A stretch of DNA of 58,099 nt from positions 1 through 58,099 of the forward strand of contig CAILMQ010000047.1 of assembly GCA_903835385.1 (NCBI GenBank), written 5' to 3'. Shown here in pieces: positions 8,462 to 17,519 of the stretch (the first letter of the stretch is position 1; every line of letters starts with the position of its first letter). The position numbers were made by a program, and so were the translations under genes. The DNA comes from an uncultured Microcaldota archaeon (GTDB taxonomy: Archaea; Micrarchaeota; Micrarchaeia; Anstonellales; Bilamarchaeaceae). The notes under the pieces are model-generated. The model saw only the letters and a list, made by a program, of their open reading frames with translations, made no database searches and was not told the origin of the DNA.

Positions 8462-9384
8462 ACAGGGAATTTGAGAAAAGGAGCAAGACGGTCTTCCATG
8501 TGCTTTCATTATTGGTGAAGATAGATCAACGGATAGTTTTCCTGGGAGGCAGCGCAATCCAGGCGCTGTTCGAAAAGCCCAAGCGGCTCAGCATAGACCT
8601 TGACATCTCATACCCCGGGGAGATTTTAAACATCATAAAGAGCCTCGAAGAGGAAGGATATGCAGTGAAACAACGCCAGAGCCGGAATCCCAATTTCCTT
8701 TTCTACACGATATCGAAAGGCGGGGTGATAGTGAAACTGGATATAAGCCGGTTTGTCATTCCCGAGACTGAAAAGCATAATGTTTCCGGCACTGAGGTCC
8801 GGATTCCCAAGAAATGCTACTTTTTGGCTGCAAAGCTTTCTTCCCTTTCCTTTGGCACAATCGGGTGTTTCGAAGCCGAACCGGTCCAGGTCATCAAGGA
8901 TATTTTCGACATCGACTGCCTTTTGGGAATCGGTGTTGACCTGGATCATATGGCGAATGACTGGAAGCATATAACATCGGACCAGAACAAGCTGAGGGGC
9001 ACAGGATTCAGCGAGGTGCAATGCGCCAAGAGCGCCCAATCTGCCTTGTTGCGATGTATCGAAGTCGCACCTTTGCCGGATTTCTTCATCCCTTCAAGCG
9101 CGCTCGGCAGTTTCGAAGATTCCCTTGTCCGAGGCAGGATCACAAGACCGGAACTCGCTACCATGGCTGCAAGGGCGTTATTATTGCTCGTGAGCATGGG
9201 CAATGGATTTTACGAGCTTGAAAAGACGATATCGTCCGATTCGCAGGACAGGAACAAGCTCGACGAAGCGGAGCAAACCCTTGTGAAAAGGGGCGTTCTT
9301 GACGCCAAACAGATCCGCACCATAAAACTAACCGCACCAAGGGCCTTATCTTACCTAAGATGCTGGAGCGAAAAGCAGGTTTAA
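8458..9384 (+). CDS. AbiEii/AbiGii-type nucleotidyltransferase toxin
   Basis: This 308-residue protein has the DNA polymerase-beta-like NTase signature of AbiEii/MenT toxins. FLGGSAIQALF (Gly30-Gly31-Ser32) is followed by RLSIDLDIS with the metal-binding Asp47 and Asp49. Toxins of this family transfer nucleotides, in known cases to tRNA acceptor ends, and arrest growth or abort phage infection. The substrate here is unknown. The start overlaps the upstream gene, implying coupled translation in one operon. The pair stands alone between a glycan operon and a peptidase operon, as expected of a mobile defence module. Confidence 0.75.
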   Translation: MNREFEKRSKTVFHVLSLLVKIDQRIVFLGGSAIQALFEKPKRLSIDLDISYPGEILNIIKSLEEEGYAVKQRQSRNPNFLFYTISKGGVIVKLDISRFVIPETEKHNVSGTEVRIPKKCYFLAAKLSSLSFGTIGCFEAEPVQVIKDIFDIDCLLGIGVDLDHMANDWKHITSDQNKLRGTGFSEVQCAKSAQSALLRCIEVAPLPDFFIPSSALGSFEDSLVRGRITRPELATMAARALLLLVSMGNGFYELEKTISSDSQDRNKLDEAEQTLVKRGVLDAKQIRTIKLTAPRALSYLRCWSEKQV

Positions 9385-9502
9385 CACATCGAGTAACCGT
9401 AGTCCTCCCCATTCCATCCCAATCTGAGCCTGCCATTCGTGAGTTTTATAAATCCCTCCTTACCATATTCTACCTGGAAACGGTTTTATTCAGGGGTTTA
9501 TC

Positions 9503-10351
9503 ATGATTGAAGAAGTTCTTTTCGGGAAGCTTGCCATGCCAGGCGAAACCATACGCCTGCTGGTGGCGTTCGCAGGAGTGGCGCTCGCGACCTACTACGA
9601 CCTGTTCAACAGGCGCAACGTGCCCAACGTGCTGCTTTACGGGTTCCTGGCAGTCGCGTTCGTGGTCAACCTGGCGCTTTTCCAGCAGGACCTGTTCATT
9701 TTCTCCATCGCACTCGCCATATTCTTCTCCGCCATAGGCTACGTGTTCTACAGGTTCGGCCAGCTGGGGGGCGCGGACGTGTTCATAATCGCATCCGTGA
9801 TACTGCTGCTGCCCATCCACCCCTCCTTCAGCGGCCTCGCCTTCAACCTGCCCTACATATTCTCGGTCATGGTCTTTGCAGGAATCGCGTTCGCAATCTA
9901 CGTGGTCGGCTATTTCGGCCTGAAGCTGAGGCATGCGGGCGCGCACCCCAAGCGGATTTACGCATTGCTGCTCATACCCTACCTGCTGTTCGCGTTCGTC
10001 TATGTGAACTCGGTCATCTTCTCGCTGATGTATTTCGCGTTCGTGTCCATACTCATGCTCGCCACCATATTCTTCATGGCGTACAAGGAGGACATAAACC
10101 TCCTGCTCGCGGAGAGGATGAGCCCCGCGGAGCTTGAGGAGGAGGACGTGCTCGCCCTCGAGATGATGGACCAGGAAACAATCAAGAAATACGGCCTCAG
10201 GAGGCTCGCCACGAAGTCCGAAATCGAGCGCCTGGCAAAGCTCAAGCTGCCGGAGGTCTGGGTGTACTCCAAGATGCCGCCTTTCCTGCCGTTCTTCCTC
10301 CTCGGCATGGTCCTGTCGCTGTTCTTCGCCGGCTCGCTTCTCGCCGTATGA
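9503..10351 (+). CDS. Type IV prepilin/prearchaellin peptidase (A24 family)
   Basis: This polytopic aspartic peptidase processes type III signal peptides of archaeal pilins or archaellins. Family hallmarks are the first catalytic Asp in YYDLFNRRNVPN (Asp33) and the second in GQLGGAD (Asp92, a variant of GxGD). Several membrane helices follow, with a final helix near the C-terminus (about 260-280). At 282 residues it is longer than minimal archaeal PibD/FlaK, having a charged cytosolic stretch (about 180-250). TTTTATAAAT at 9444 and AGGGG 6 nt before the ATG support this start. No pilin gene lies next to it. Confidence 0.8.
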   Translation: MIEEVLFGKLAMPGETIRLLVAFAGVALATYYDLFNRRNVPNVLLYGFLAVAFVVNLALFQQDLFIFSIALAIFFSAIGYVFYRFGQLGGADVFIIASVILLLPIHPSFSGLAFNLPYIFSVMVFAGIAFAIYVVGYFGLKLRHAGAHPKRIYALLLIPYLLFAFVYVNSVIFSLMYFAFVSILMLATIFFMAYKEDINLLLAERMSPAELEEEDVLALEMMDQETIKKYGLRRLATKSEIERLAKLKLPEVWVYSKMPPFLPFFLLGMVLSLFFAGSLLAV

Positions 10352-11553
10352 GGCTGTTGCGGATGGACGCGATACTGTTATTGAACTACTCGATAGCATT
10401 CTTCTCTTTGTTCACAGTGTTCTTCTTCGTGCTGCTTTTCCTCCGCTACCGCAGGCATCTCACCGAGGCGCCGGCTCCGGCAGTGGACGGCCTGTTCCCG
10501 AACGTCTCCATAATCATACCGGCCCGCAACGAGGAGGCGGGCATAGCGGGAACAATAGACAGCGCCCTGGGCCTGGACTATCCGCGCGAAAAGCTTGACA
10601 TCATCGTGGTGGACGACGGCTCCACGGACAGGACGCTGGAAATCGCCAGGCGCTACGCCAGGGACGGCGTGCAGGTGCTCACGCAGGAGAACCGGGGCAA
10701 GGGCGCGGCGCTGAACAATGGCATAGGCTGTGCGAAAGGAGAGCTCATCGCCACAATGGACGCGGACTCAATGCTCAGCACGAACGCGCTGAAGGAGATG
10801 CTTCCCTTTTTCCAGGACCCGGAGGTCATGGCGGTCACGCCCGCGGTCAAGGTGAGGCCTGAGGCAGGCAAGCTCATCGTGGAGCTCCAGCGCATAGAAT
10901 ACCTGATGATACTTTTCTCCCGCAAGCTGCTTTCGTTCATTGATTCCGTGCCCGTAACGCCCGGCCCCTTCAGCCTGTTCCGGGCCGACGCGTTCAAAAA
11001 AGTGGGCATGTTCGACGAGCAGAACCTGGTGGAGGACCAGGAGATATGCCTGCGGCTCCAGGCCGCGAACTACAAGGTGCGCAGCTCCATGACCGCAACG
11101 GTGCATACGAGCGTGCCCAAGGACATGAAAAGCCTCCTGCGGCAGAGGGTGCGATGGCAGCGCGGCGGCCTGCGCAATTACTGGAAGTACAAGTTCCTCA
11201 TAAGGCCCGAATACGGCGATTTCGGCATGTTCTTCGTGCCCCTGAACTACCTCTCCATAATCGCCTTCTTCCTCATCCTCGGGCTCATGATAAACTCCGT
11301 CATCGCCTCGCCCTATTACACGAAGTACATGCTGGTGGACTCCTACGTCCTGGGCCTGGGCCTGGTCACCATAATAGGCGCCCTGGTGCTCGCGTCCACG
11401 GTCCTCTGGCTCTGGCTTTCCGTGCGCGCGTTCAAGGAGAAGATTCCGCTACAAAACCTCCTGCTGTTCGTGCTGTTCTACTGGTACCTCATGGTCGGCT
11501 ACAACGTGCTCACCGCTGTCAAGGAAATAAGGCGCGAGCCCGCCACCTGGTGA
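10348..11553 (+). CDS. Membrane glycosyltransferase family 2
   Basis: This GT2 enzyme of 401 residues has an N-terminal membrane helix (about 7-32) and a GT-A domain with VVDDGSTD, the metal motif MDADS and an acidic VEDQE motif. It also has the QRVRW motif of processive or membrane-associated GT2 enzymes (about 266-270). Two to three C-terminal membrane helices follow. It probably elongates or attaches a surface polysaccharide. The ATG overlaps the peptidase stop by 4 nt (ATGA), so the two are co-translated. An internal ATG at 10363 is an alternative start. Confidence 0.85.
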   Translation: MRLLRMDAILLLNYSIAFFSLFTVFFFVLLFLRYRRHLTEAPAPAVDGLFPNVSIIIPARNEEAGIAGTIDSALGLDYPREKLDIIVVDDGSTDRTLEIARRYARDGVQVLTQENRGKGAALNNGIGCAKGELIATMDADSMLSTNALKEMLPFFQDPEVMAVTPAVKVRPEAGKLIVELQRIEYLMILFSRKLLSFIDSVPVTPGPFSLFRADAFKKVGMFDEQNLVEDQEICLRLQAANYKVRSSMTATVHTSVPKDMKSLLRQRVRWQRGGLRNYWKYKFLIRPEYGDFGMFFVPLNYLSIIAFFLILGLMINSVIASPYYTKYMLVDSYVLGLGLVTIIGALVLASTVLWLWLSVRAFKEKIPLQNLLLFVLFYWYLMVGYNVLTAVKEIRREPATW

Positions 11554-11557
11554 ATAT

Positions 11558-12208
11558 ATGGAAAGGAAAATATCCTACCCGCTCTACGCGCTCGCGCTCC
11601 TCTTCAGCATAATCGTATTCTGCATAGGGGTATACGTCGGCAACATGATAGACCAGTACAACCAGCAGGCGATAGCAAAGGAGGTGGAAAACATCTCCCA
11701 GAAGGTGGCATCAGCCCAGCTCCTGATGCTCCTTGACGAAAACGGCTCCTCGTTCTGCCCGGTATACAGCTCCCAGCTGGATTCCATAAACGCGGACGTG
11801 GAGGCCATCGGGTACAGGCTCAGCTACCTGGAGGACGAGAAGCACGTCTATGACGTGCCGCTGAAAAAGAGCTACTTCGTGCTGGAAGCGCAGTCATACC
11901 TCCTTTCCAATAGGATAAAGGAGCGCTGCGGCGACAACAGCACAATCCTGATTTACTTCTATTCCAACGCCAACTGCTCGTCCTGCCGCCAGCAGGGATT
12001 CGACATACTCCAGGCTCGCGACGACACGCTCGGAAAGGTGCCCCTGGTCAGGATATACTCCTTCGACGGCGACCTCGGGAGCCCTGTGGCAAACGGCCTC
12101 AAGGCGCAGTTCAACGTGACGCAGTACCCGTCCATAGTCATAAACGGCGCTCTCAACAGCGGCACCATGAGCAAGGACAGCATAATCGCTGCGCTGAAAA
12201 GCGGCTGA
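11558..12208 (+). CDS. Membrane-anchored thioredoxin-like protein
   Basis: The 216-residue product has one N-terminal membrane helix (about 7-28) and a long mostly helical linker. A C-terminal thioredoxin-like domain contains a CxxC redox motif (NCSSCRQQG, about residues 143-149) and the cis-Pro region TQYPSIVINGA. It is likely an extracytoplasmic disulfide oxidoreductase, which fits the many Cys-rich exported proteins in this window. It starts 4 nt after the GT2 gene, in the same operon. Confidence 0.65.
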   Translation: MERKISYPLYALALLFSIIVFCIGVYVGNMIDQYNQQAIAKEVENISQKVASAQLLMLLDENGSSFCPVYSSQLDSINADVEAIGYRLSYLEDEKHVYDVPLKKSYFVLEAQSYLLSNRIKERCGDNSTILIYFYSNANCSSCRQQGFDILQARDDTLGKVPLVRIYSFDGDLGSPVANGLKAQFNVTQYPSIVINGALNSGTMSKDSIIAALKSG

Positions 12209-12214
12209 TTGCGC

Positions 12215-12463
12215 ATGCTAATCAAAGTCACCGCGGTCCCCAAATCCGGCTCCTTCCGGGTGGAAAGGAAGGCGGACGGAAGCCTGAAGGCCTATCTCAG
12301 GAGCGCTCCGGAATCGAACAAGGCGAACATCGAGCTTGTGAAGGAGATGCGCAGGCTCCTCAAGGCGGAAGTGCGCATCGTTTCCGGCCTCACGTCAAGG
12401 CGCAAGGTCCTGGACATCGCGCTCACCGAGCAGGACTATTTAAAAAGAATGCCGCAGATTTAA
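12215..12463 (+). CDS. DUF167 (UPF0235) family protein
   Basis: This small protein of 82 residues has the YggU/DUF167 pattern: N-terminal KVTAVPKSG, central [21 protein letters not shown], then [19 protein letters not shown]. The family is widespread in archaea and bacteria without a settled role. The ATG at 12215 is preferred over a TTG two codons earlier. It lies 6 nt after the thioredoxin-like gene. Confidence 0.8.
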   Translation: MLIKVTAVPKSGSFRVERKADGSLKAYLRSAPESNKANIELVKEMRRLLKAEVRIVSGLTSRRKVLDIALTEQDYLKRMPQI

Positions 12464-12476
12464 GCGCGGTGTAATC

Positions 12477-13202
12477 ATGGCATTTGAAATACTCGGCGGA
12501 ATGGGATTGCTAACCTGCCTCGGCATCATCCTGGCCGGCGGCATCATAGTCGTGCTTTTGTTCGTGTGGATGACCTACAACCGGCTCATCACGCTGCGCA
12601 ACCGCGTTGAGAACGCCTGGGCGCAGATAGACGTCCAGCTCAAGAGGAGGTACGACCTCATCCCGAACCTCGTGGAGACCGTGAAGGGCTACATGAAGCA
12701 CGAGCGCGGCACGCTTGTCGAGGTGACGAAGTACAGGGCCGCTCTCATGACCGGCACCGTGGAGGAGCGGGCATCGGCCAACAACATGCTCTCCCAGACG
12801 CTCAAGTCGCTCTTCGCAGTCGCCGAGAACTACCCGGACCTCAAGGCCAACGAGAACTTCAAGATGCTCCAGGACGAGCTGGCGGGCACTGAAAACAAGA
12901 TTTCCTACATCCGCACCGCCTACAACGACTCGGTGCTGGAGTACAAGAACGCGAAGGAGATGTTCCCGACCAGCATAATCGCGGGAATGTTCGCGGCCAT
13001 GTTCCCAGCAAAGCCGTTCTTCGAAACCGCCGCGGCGGAGAAGGAGCCGGTGAAGGTATCGTTCGACGATTCGGCAGCGCCCGGGGCAGCGAAGGACGAG
13101 CCGGCCCCAGAAGCGGCCGAAGAAGACGCGCCCGCGCCGGAAGCGGCCCAAGCCGCGCCGGCTCCGAAAGCGAAGAAGCCCAGGAAAAAGGCGGCCGCCT
13201 GA
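12477..13202 (+). CDS. lemA: LemA family membrane protein
   Basis: LemA-family proteins have one N-terminal membrane helix and a long helical bundle. Here the helix is about residues 12-32, followed by the family signature [20 protein letters not shown] and [17 protein letters not shown]. The last 45 residues or so are an Ala/Pro/Glu-rich, then Lys-rich low-complexity tail not typical of the family core. The gene directly precedes htpX; LemA-HtpX pairing is common and suggests a joint role in membrane protein quality control (inference). A TATTTAAAAA box lies about 35 nt before the ATG. Confidence 0.85.
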   Translation: MAFEILGGMGLLTCLGIILAGGIIVVLLFVWMTYNRLITLRNRVENAWAQIDVQLKRRYDLIPNLVETVKGYMKHERGTLVEVTKYRAALMTGTVEERASANNMLSQTLKSLFAVAENYPDLKANENFKMLQDELAGTENKISYIRTAYNDSVLEYKNAKEMFPTSIIAGMFAAMFPAKPFFETAAAEKEPVKVSFDDSAAPGAAKDEPAPEAAEEDAPAPEAAQAAPAPKAKKPRKKAAA

Positions 13203-13231
13203 ATCAGGGCCCGCCCTTGCGGAGTTTTCCA

Positions 13232-14146
13232 ATGGCAGACGCCAAAATCAGCTTCTTCGATGCGATAGACGCCAACAAGCGCAACTCAGCCATCCTCATA
13301 TTCTTCCTTTTCATTGTTTTCATGGCAGCGGTATGCGCGCTGTCCTATCTGTTCGACCTCGGGATAATGGGCCCCATAATCGGTTTCATAGCCCTTTCCA
13401 TATACGCGGTGGCGATGTATTATTCCGGGGACAAGGTCCTTCTCGGCATCAGCGGCGCGCAAAAGGTCACCGCAAAGGAGCAGCCCTTCCTCTACAACGT
13501 GGTGGAGGGCCTCGCAATCGCGTCCGGAATACCCATGCCGGAGCTCTATGTGGTTGACGACCCGAGCCCCAACGCCTTCGCAACAGGCAGGGACCCGCAG
13601 CACGCCTCGGTGGCGGTCACCAGCGGCCTGCTCAAGACCATGAAGCGCGAGGAGCTGGAAGGCGTGGTGGCCCACGAGATATCGCACATCGGAAACTACG
13701 ACATCCGCTTCATGATGCTCGCGGTGGTGTTCGTCGGCGCAATTTCCATGATGTCCTATATCGCCTGGAACTACATACGGTTCGGAGCCTTGCGGGGAGG
13801 CGGCGATGGCGGCGGCCGCAGGCGCGGCGGGGGCGGGGCCCAGGTCATAGTCCTGGTGATAGCGGTGGCGCTCATGATAGTCGCGCCCATATCCGCCCAG
13901 TTGCTCAGGCTGGCCCTGTCCAGGCAGAGGGAATACCTTGCGGATGCAAATGCCGCGAAGATTACGCGCTATCCCGAGGGCCTGGCGTCCGCGCTGGAGA
14001 AGATAAAGAACGCGGCCATGCCGGTGCAGAAGGCGTCGGACGCCACTGCGTCGCTCTACATCGCGAGCCCGTTCCCCAAAATGTCGTCCCTGTTCTCCAC
14101 GCATCCCCCGATAGACGAGCGGATAAAGCGGCTTAGGGCGATGTGA
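13232..14146 (+). CDS. htpX: HtpX-like zinc metalloprotease (M48)
   Basis: This membrane-bound M48 protease degrades misfolded membrane proteins. Two N-terminal helices are followed by the zinc site HEISH (in VVAHEISHIGNYD). After a further hydrophobic segment comes the third ligand region SRQREYLADANAA. A Gly/Arg-rich loop (GGGDGGGRRRGGGG) lies between the HExxH helix region and the next membrane segment. The ATG at 13232 gives 304 residues, the usual length; a TTG five codons earlier is unlikely. It follows lemA by 29 nt. Confidence 0.88.
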   Translation: MADAKISFFDAIDANKRNSAILIFFLFIVFMAAVCALSYLFDLGIMGPIIGFIALSIYAVAMYYSGDKVLLGISGAQKVTAKEQPFLYNVVEGLAIASGIPMPELYVVDDPSPNAFATGRDPQHASVAVTSGLLKTMKREELEGVVAHEISHIGNYDIRFMMLAVVFVGAISMMSYIAWNYIRFGALRGGGDGGGRRRGGGGAQVIVLVIAVALMIVAPISAQLLRLALSRQREYLADANAAKITRYPEGLASALEKIKNAAMPVQKASDATASLYIASPFPKMSSLFSTHPPIDERIKRLRAM

Positions 14147-14149
14147 ACA

Positions 14150-14203
14150 TTTTAAATACCTTGATTGGATATGCTAACAATCCCATTGAACGATTAGAGG
14201 TGA
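14150..14203 (+). promoter_or_regulatory. Promoter and Shine-Dalgarno of the proteasome gene
   Basis: TTTTAAATA (14150-14158) is a TATA box. GAGGTGA (14197-14203) is a strong Shine-Dalgarno site 7 nt before the ATG at 14211, so this is one of the leadered genes of the window. Confidence 0.6.
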
Positions 14204-14210
14204 ACATGTT

Positions 14211-14924
14211 ATGTACGGAGTTTCCCCGCAGGCGTATGATCGTGCAATTACGGTTTTTTCCCCGGACGGCCGGCTGTTCCAGGTGGAGTATGCGAAAGAG
14301 GCGGTGAAAAGGGGCGCAACCGCAATCGGCATAACCGCCAAAGACGGCGCGGTGCTCGTGGCCTTCAAGTCCATACACTCCAAGCTCGTGATGCCCGCGT
14401 CGCTCAAGAAAGTCTTTGAAGTGGACAGCCACATCGTTGTCACGGCATCCGGGCTGATTGCTGACGCCCGGCGCCTCGTGGACGTTGCCAGGATGGACGC
14501 CCAGAGGCACAGGATAACCTACAACGAGGCGCCCACCGTGGAGAACATCTCCCGCTCGGTGTGCGACCTCATGCAGGTGTACACGCAGTACGGCGGCATC
14601 AGGCCATTCGGCGTGTCGCTGCTGATTGCGGGCGTGGACAGCGAGCCCAGGCTTTTCGAGGCAGAGCCCAGCGGGGCCATGACCGCGTACAAGGCGGATT
14701 CCATAGGCGCCAACAAGAAGGAAGTGGACGACCTATTGGAGAAACACTACAGGGACACCATGACCACCGACGAGGCGGTCGAGCTGGCCCTGGAGGCGCT
14801 GCGCAAGACCCAGGACGAGAAGCTCCAGCAGGAGAACGTGGAAATCTCCATATGCGACCTCAAGAACAAGAAATGCAGGACGCTTTTCGACAAGGAAGTC
14901 GCCAGGTACCTGAAGAAGGACTGA
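14211..14924 (+). CDS. psmA: Proteasome alpha subunit
   Basis: This is the structural alpha subunit of the archaeal 20S proteasome, forming the outer rings and gating substrate entry. The 237-residue protein begins with the gating segment YGVSPQAYDRAITVFSPDGRLFQVEYA, including the YDR motif and the family proteasome-A signature. The Lys of GATAIGI is in the expected pore region. It ends KDEVARYLKK-like, without the HbYX motif that belongs to the unfoldase. No beta subunit is nearby. Confidence 0.95.
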   Translation: MYGVSPQAYDRAITVFSPDGRLFQVEYAKEAVKRGATAIGITAKDGAVLVAFKSIHSKLVMPASLKKVFEVDSHIVVTASGLIADARRLVDVARMDAQRHRITYNEAPTVENISRSVCDLMQVYTQYGGIRPFGVSLLIAGVDSEPRLFEAEPSGAMTAYKADSIGANKKEVDDLLEKHYRDTMTTDEAVELALEALRKTQDEKLQQENVEISICDLKNKKCRTLFDKEVARYLKKD

Positions 14925-14954
14925 TTTTTAAATTCTTTGTTATAGAATATAGTT

Positions 14955-15557
14955 ATGCATGTTAATAATTGCAGGCGACTCCTTGCAGCATCGTCACTGG
15001 CGTTAGTGCTGGCGGTGCAGCCGTGCCGTGCCAGTACCGCGAGCCAGGACAAATCCCGCAGCTTCCAGGCCAGAACTCCGGCAGCCGACAGGTTCATTGA
15101 ACCGCAATCAACCGCCCAAAAAATCCACAAGTCGTCGCTCGCGATGGACATGGTGAGGGGCGAGGGCATCGAAGACGACATCCTGAAAAAGAATAAAAAA
15201 AGCCTGATGGGAATCATCAGCCGCGTGTTCGATAACGAGTTTTCCAAAGGAGCCGAACGGAGCCATGTTGCTAAAAAGCTGGATACCCTGGCCATGGCAG
15301 GCCACATGTTCACTTACGAGCAGAGGCACCACATAGTGCTTGGCATGGCAGTGGCCTCGGCCAAGGAGATGAGGGCCGTGGCCAGGACCAGGGACGGCGC
15401 AGCCTATATCAATGATGTTTTCAGCACGTTCATCAAAACCGCACCAGAGATGAGGGGAAGGCTCGGGGAAGTCAGGGCGTGGGTGTTTTCCGAAGAGAAA
15501 CCGGAGGCGCTCGCGGACAGGCTGATTGGCACGATTGGCACTGCGGGCAAGCAATAA
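14955..15557 (+). CDS. Small exported protein, unknown family
   Basis: The 200-residue product has a cleavable-looking signal peptide (about 1-26, hydrophobic core LAASSLALVLAVQ, then CRAS). A charged helical domain follows without recognised motifs. TTTTTAAAT at 14925-14933 lies about 25 nt before the ATG, indicating a leaderless transcript. It precedes two large paralogous proteins whose N-terminal halves are also helical, and may share that helical module, although I cannot align them confidently. No function is assigned. Confidence 0.6.
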   Translation: MHVNNCRRLLAASSLALVLAVQPCRASTASQDKSRSFQARTPAADRFIEPQSTAQKIHKSSLAMDMVRGEGIEDDILKKNKKSLMGIISRVFDNEFSKGAERSHVAKKLDTLAMAGHMFTYEQRHHIVLGMAVASAKEMRAVARTRDGAAYINDVFSTFIKTAPEMRGRLGEVRAWVFSEEKPEALADRLIGTIGTAGKQ

Positions 15558-15637
15558 TCCCGCCCATAATCTTCCTATAAATGAACCATTTATAAACCCT
15601 TCCTAACACTATTACATGTAGCTATAAAGTGGTTTTA

Positions 15638-17488
15638 ATGGTAATAATGCAAGGCGCCAGATTCACAGCAGGGCCTACGCCCAGGGCTGCCAGGGGCAGA
15701 TGGGCGGCCTGCCTCGCACCGATGCTCGCGCTGAGCATGTCTCTCGCCAGGCCTTCCTGGTCAGCGGAACCCGGGACGGCGCCTGTGGCACAGGCCGCAG
15801 ACTGGTCCCCCATGCCGTTCCGCCGCGCCCGCTCCAGGCTGGCCAAATCGCTGCCGGACAGCGTGGCGAGGAACATCCCTGCCAAAGAGGGCGGCGAAAG
15901 AATCCTTGTAATCAACAAGTTCGCGAAACTGCTCGCCCATTATCCCGGAGCCTCCCGCCTGCTTGAGGACGAGCGGGTTGCGGCATTTTTCGTGAAAAGG
16001 CCGGTAAAGGCGTTCTACGTAATCACAACCATAATCAGGCACGCGTCCGAGGGCACGACCGACCCGAAAAAGAAGGCGGAGAAAGCGAACCGCGCGCTCG
16101 ACGTCCTGCTCGACGACAAGGTAACGCCGGTTTTCGTGAAGTACCCGGACATATTCGCGGACATGGCCAAGGAAGCGCACGGGGACACCTGGTATTCCTT
16201 CGAGAAGGCCGAAGACCAGCTGGAATCGACCATCCTCGCCGGCATCTCCCTTTACGACGCCGCCGCAATAGAGCTGGGCCGTCCCCTGGACGACCTGCGT
16301 GGCGATGAAGCCGGGCGCACGAAATACCTGGAGGGCCTCAGCAGCCCGGAGAAACTCGGCCTATTGTGCTCCGACCCGTCTTTCTTCGATGCCTCATCCA
16401 ACAAGCTTCTTTTGAAATGGCTCGTGCAGAACGGCAAAAGCTCGGACATGCAGAAGCTGAAGGAAAAATACAGCCTCACCGACACGCAGGCGGCCAACCT
16501 GGCGTTCAGGATTCTCAACAACGGCCTGGTGGATGATTTCATCCCCGCGCAGAGCCGCGAGCACGACACCGGCGTGTTCCTTGCCGCGCTTATGGGCACC
16601 CAGGCTGCCAAAAACGGCATCTATGGGGACAGTTTCAATCCGAGGTACTTCTACGTCCTGGCCAACAGCGCGGAAAAGATATCCGCCCGCTTTCCATGGC
16701 TCGCGGACGTCATAAAAAGGAGGCGTGAGCGCCTCGGGGGCACGGCCGGAAGCCAGGACACGGAAAAAATACGCCATGCCCTCACATACGCGCATTATCT
16801 CATCACGAAAAAAACAAACGACTACGAGCTTGCGCGCTTCGGCGCAGAGCGCGCGGCGTTCAATCCCAGGAATTATATGGTGGGCGGGAAGGTGGCGGTC
16901 GTCCAGGTGTTCGACAAGGATGACACGGGCAACACCCATTGGCACATGAGCAACACATGGTTCGGCGCCAAATACGGCAAGCCAAGGACCGGCCGCAGCG
17001 GGGAGCTCATCTACGAGACCGGAAACCTGCGCCTGGTGCATTTCATGGGCGCGACCAAGGCGGCCAACCAGAAATTCGTGAGAAGCTGGGTGGCGGAGCA
17101 CGACGCCTCCATAATCACGCTTCGCGCCGACGTCCTCCATCTCGAGGAGAACATGCCATACGACGTGTTCGGAAACAGGGCGGGAAGGTACCTTTTCATA
17201 AACGGAGTGTGCGGCGGGGCCGCCAGCGATTCTAGCTACGTGGCAGGGAATCCGAATACCGCGCTCGACATCATCAGCTATTCCTCGACCGGAAGGGGGC
17301 AGGTCACCAACACGCTCTTGGAACTGCTCCTGGACAGGGCGGGCCCGGCGCCATACCAGGAAATCGTGGATGCGGGCCGCGGGAAAATCGTTGCCATGGG
17401 CGGAAACCAGTTCACAATAATGACTCCGAGCGCCGGCCAGGGCCTGCTTTCCTACGTGAACATGAAAACTGCCGGGAGCCGCGAGTAG
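15638..17488 (+). CDS. Exported large protein with caspase-like C-terminal region (copy 1)
   Basis: This protein of about 616 residues has an N-terminal signal sequence (RGRWAACLAPMLALSMSLA, then SWSAEPG). A helical N-terminal half and a C-terminal alpha/beta region follow. It is clearly paralogous to the next gene over the C-terminal half (shared LEENMPYD-FGN-, Y-FI-G-CG-A, STGRG-VTNT). In clan CD peptidases a His-containing strand precedes a hydrophobic strand ending in Cys. Here Cys525 (NGVCGGA) is present, but the residue aligned with the paralogue's His is Asp498, so this copy may be inactive or use another His. TTTATAAA at 15589-15596 is the likely TATA. ATG 15638 or 15647 could be the start. 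Confidence 0.65.
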   Translation: MVIMQGARFTAGPTPRAARGRWAACLAPMLALSMSLARPSWSAEPGTAPVAQAADWSPMPFRRARSRLAKSLPDSVARNIPAKEGGERILVINKFAKLLAHYPGASRLLEDERVAAFFVKRPVKAFYVITTIIRHASEGTTDPKKKAEKANRALDVLLDDKVTPVFVKYPDIFADMAKEAHGDTWYSFEKAEDQLESTILAGISLYDAAAIELGRPLDDLRGDEAGRTKYLEGLSSPEKLGLLCSDPSFFDASSNKLLLKWLVQNGKSSDMQKLKEKYSLTDTQAANLAFRILNNGLVDDFIPAQSREHDTGVFLAALMGTQAAKNGIYGDSFNPRYFYVLANSAEKISARFPWLADVIKRRRERLGGTAGSQDTEKIRHALTYAHYLITKKTNDYELARFGAERAAFNPRNYMVGGKVAVVQVFDKDDTGNTHWHMSNTWFGAKYGKPRTGRSGELIYETGNLRLVHFMGATKAANQKFVRSWVAEHDASIITLRADVLHLEENMPYDVFGNRAGRYLFINGVCGGAASDSSYVAGNPNTALDIISYSSTGRGQVTNTLLELLLDRAGPAPYQEIVDAGRGKIVAMGGNQFTIMTPSAGQGLLSYVNMKTAGSRE

Positions 17489-17519
17489 ATTTTAAAGCGC
17501 TTTGCACGGAAATGAGACC

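Noticed and set aside
9503-10351. Pilus or archaellum operon around the prepilin peptidase
   Set aside because: No pilin, secretion ATPase or FlaJ/TadC-like gene is adjacent; the neighbours are a GT2 and a thioredoxin-like protein.
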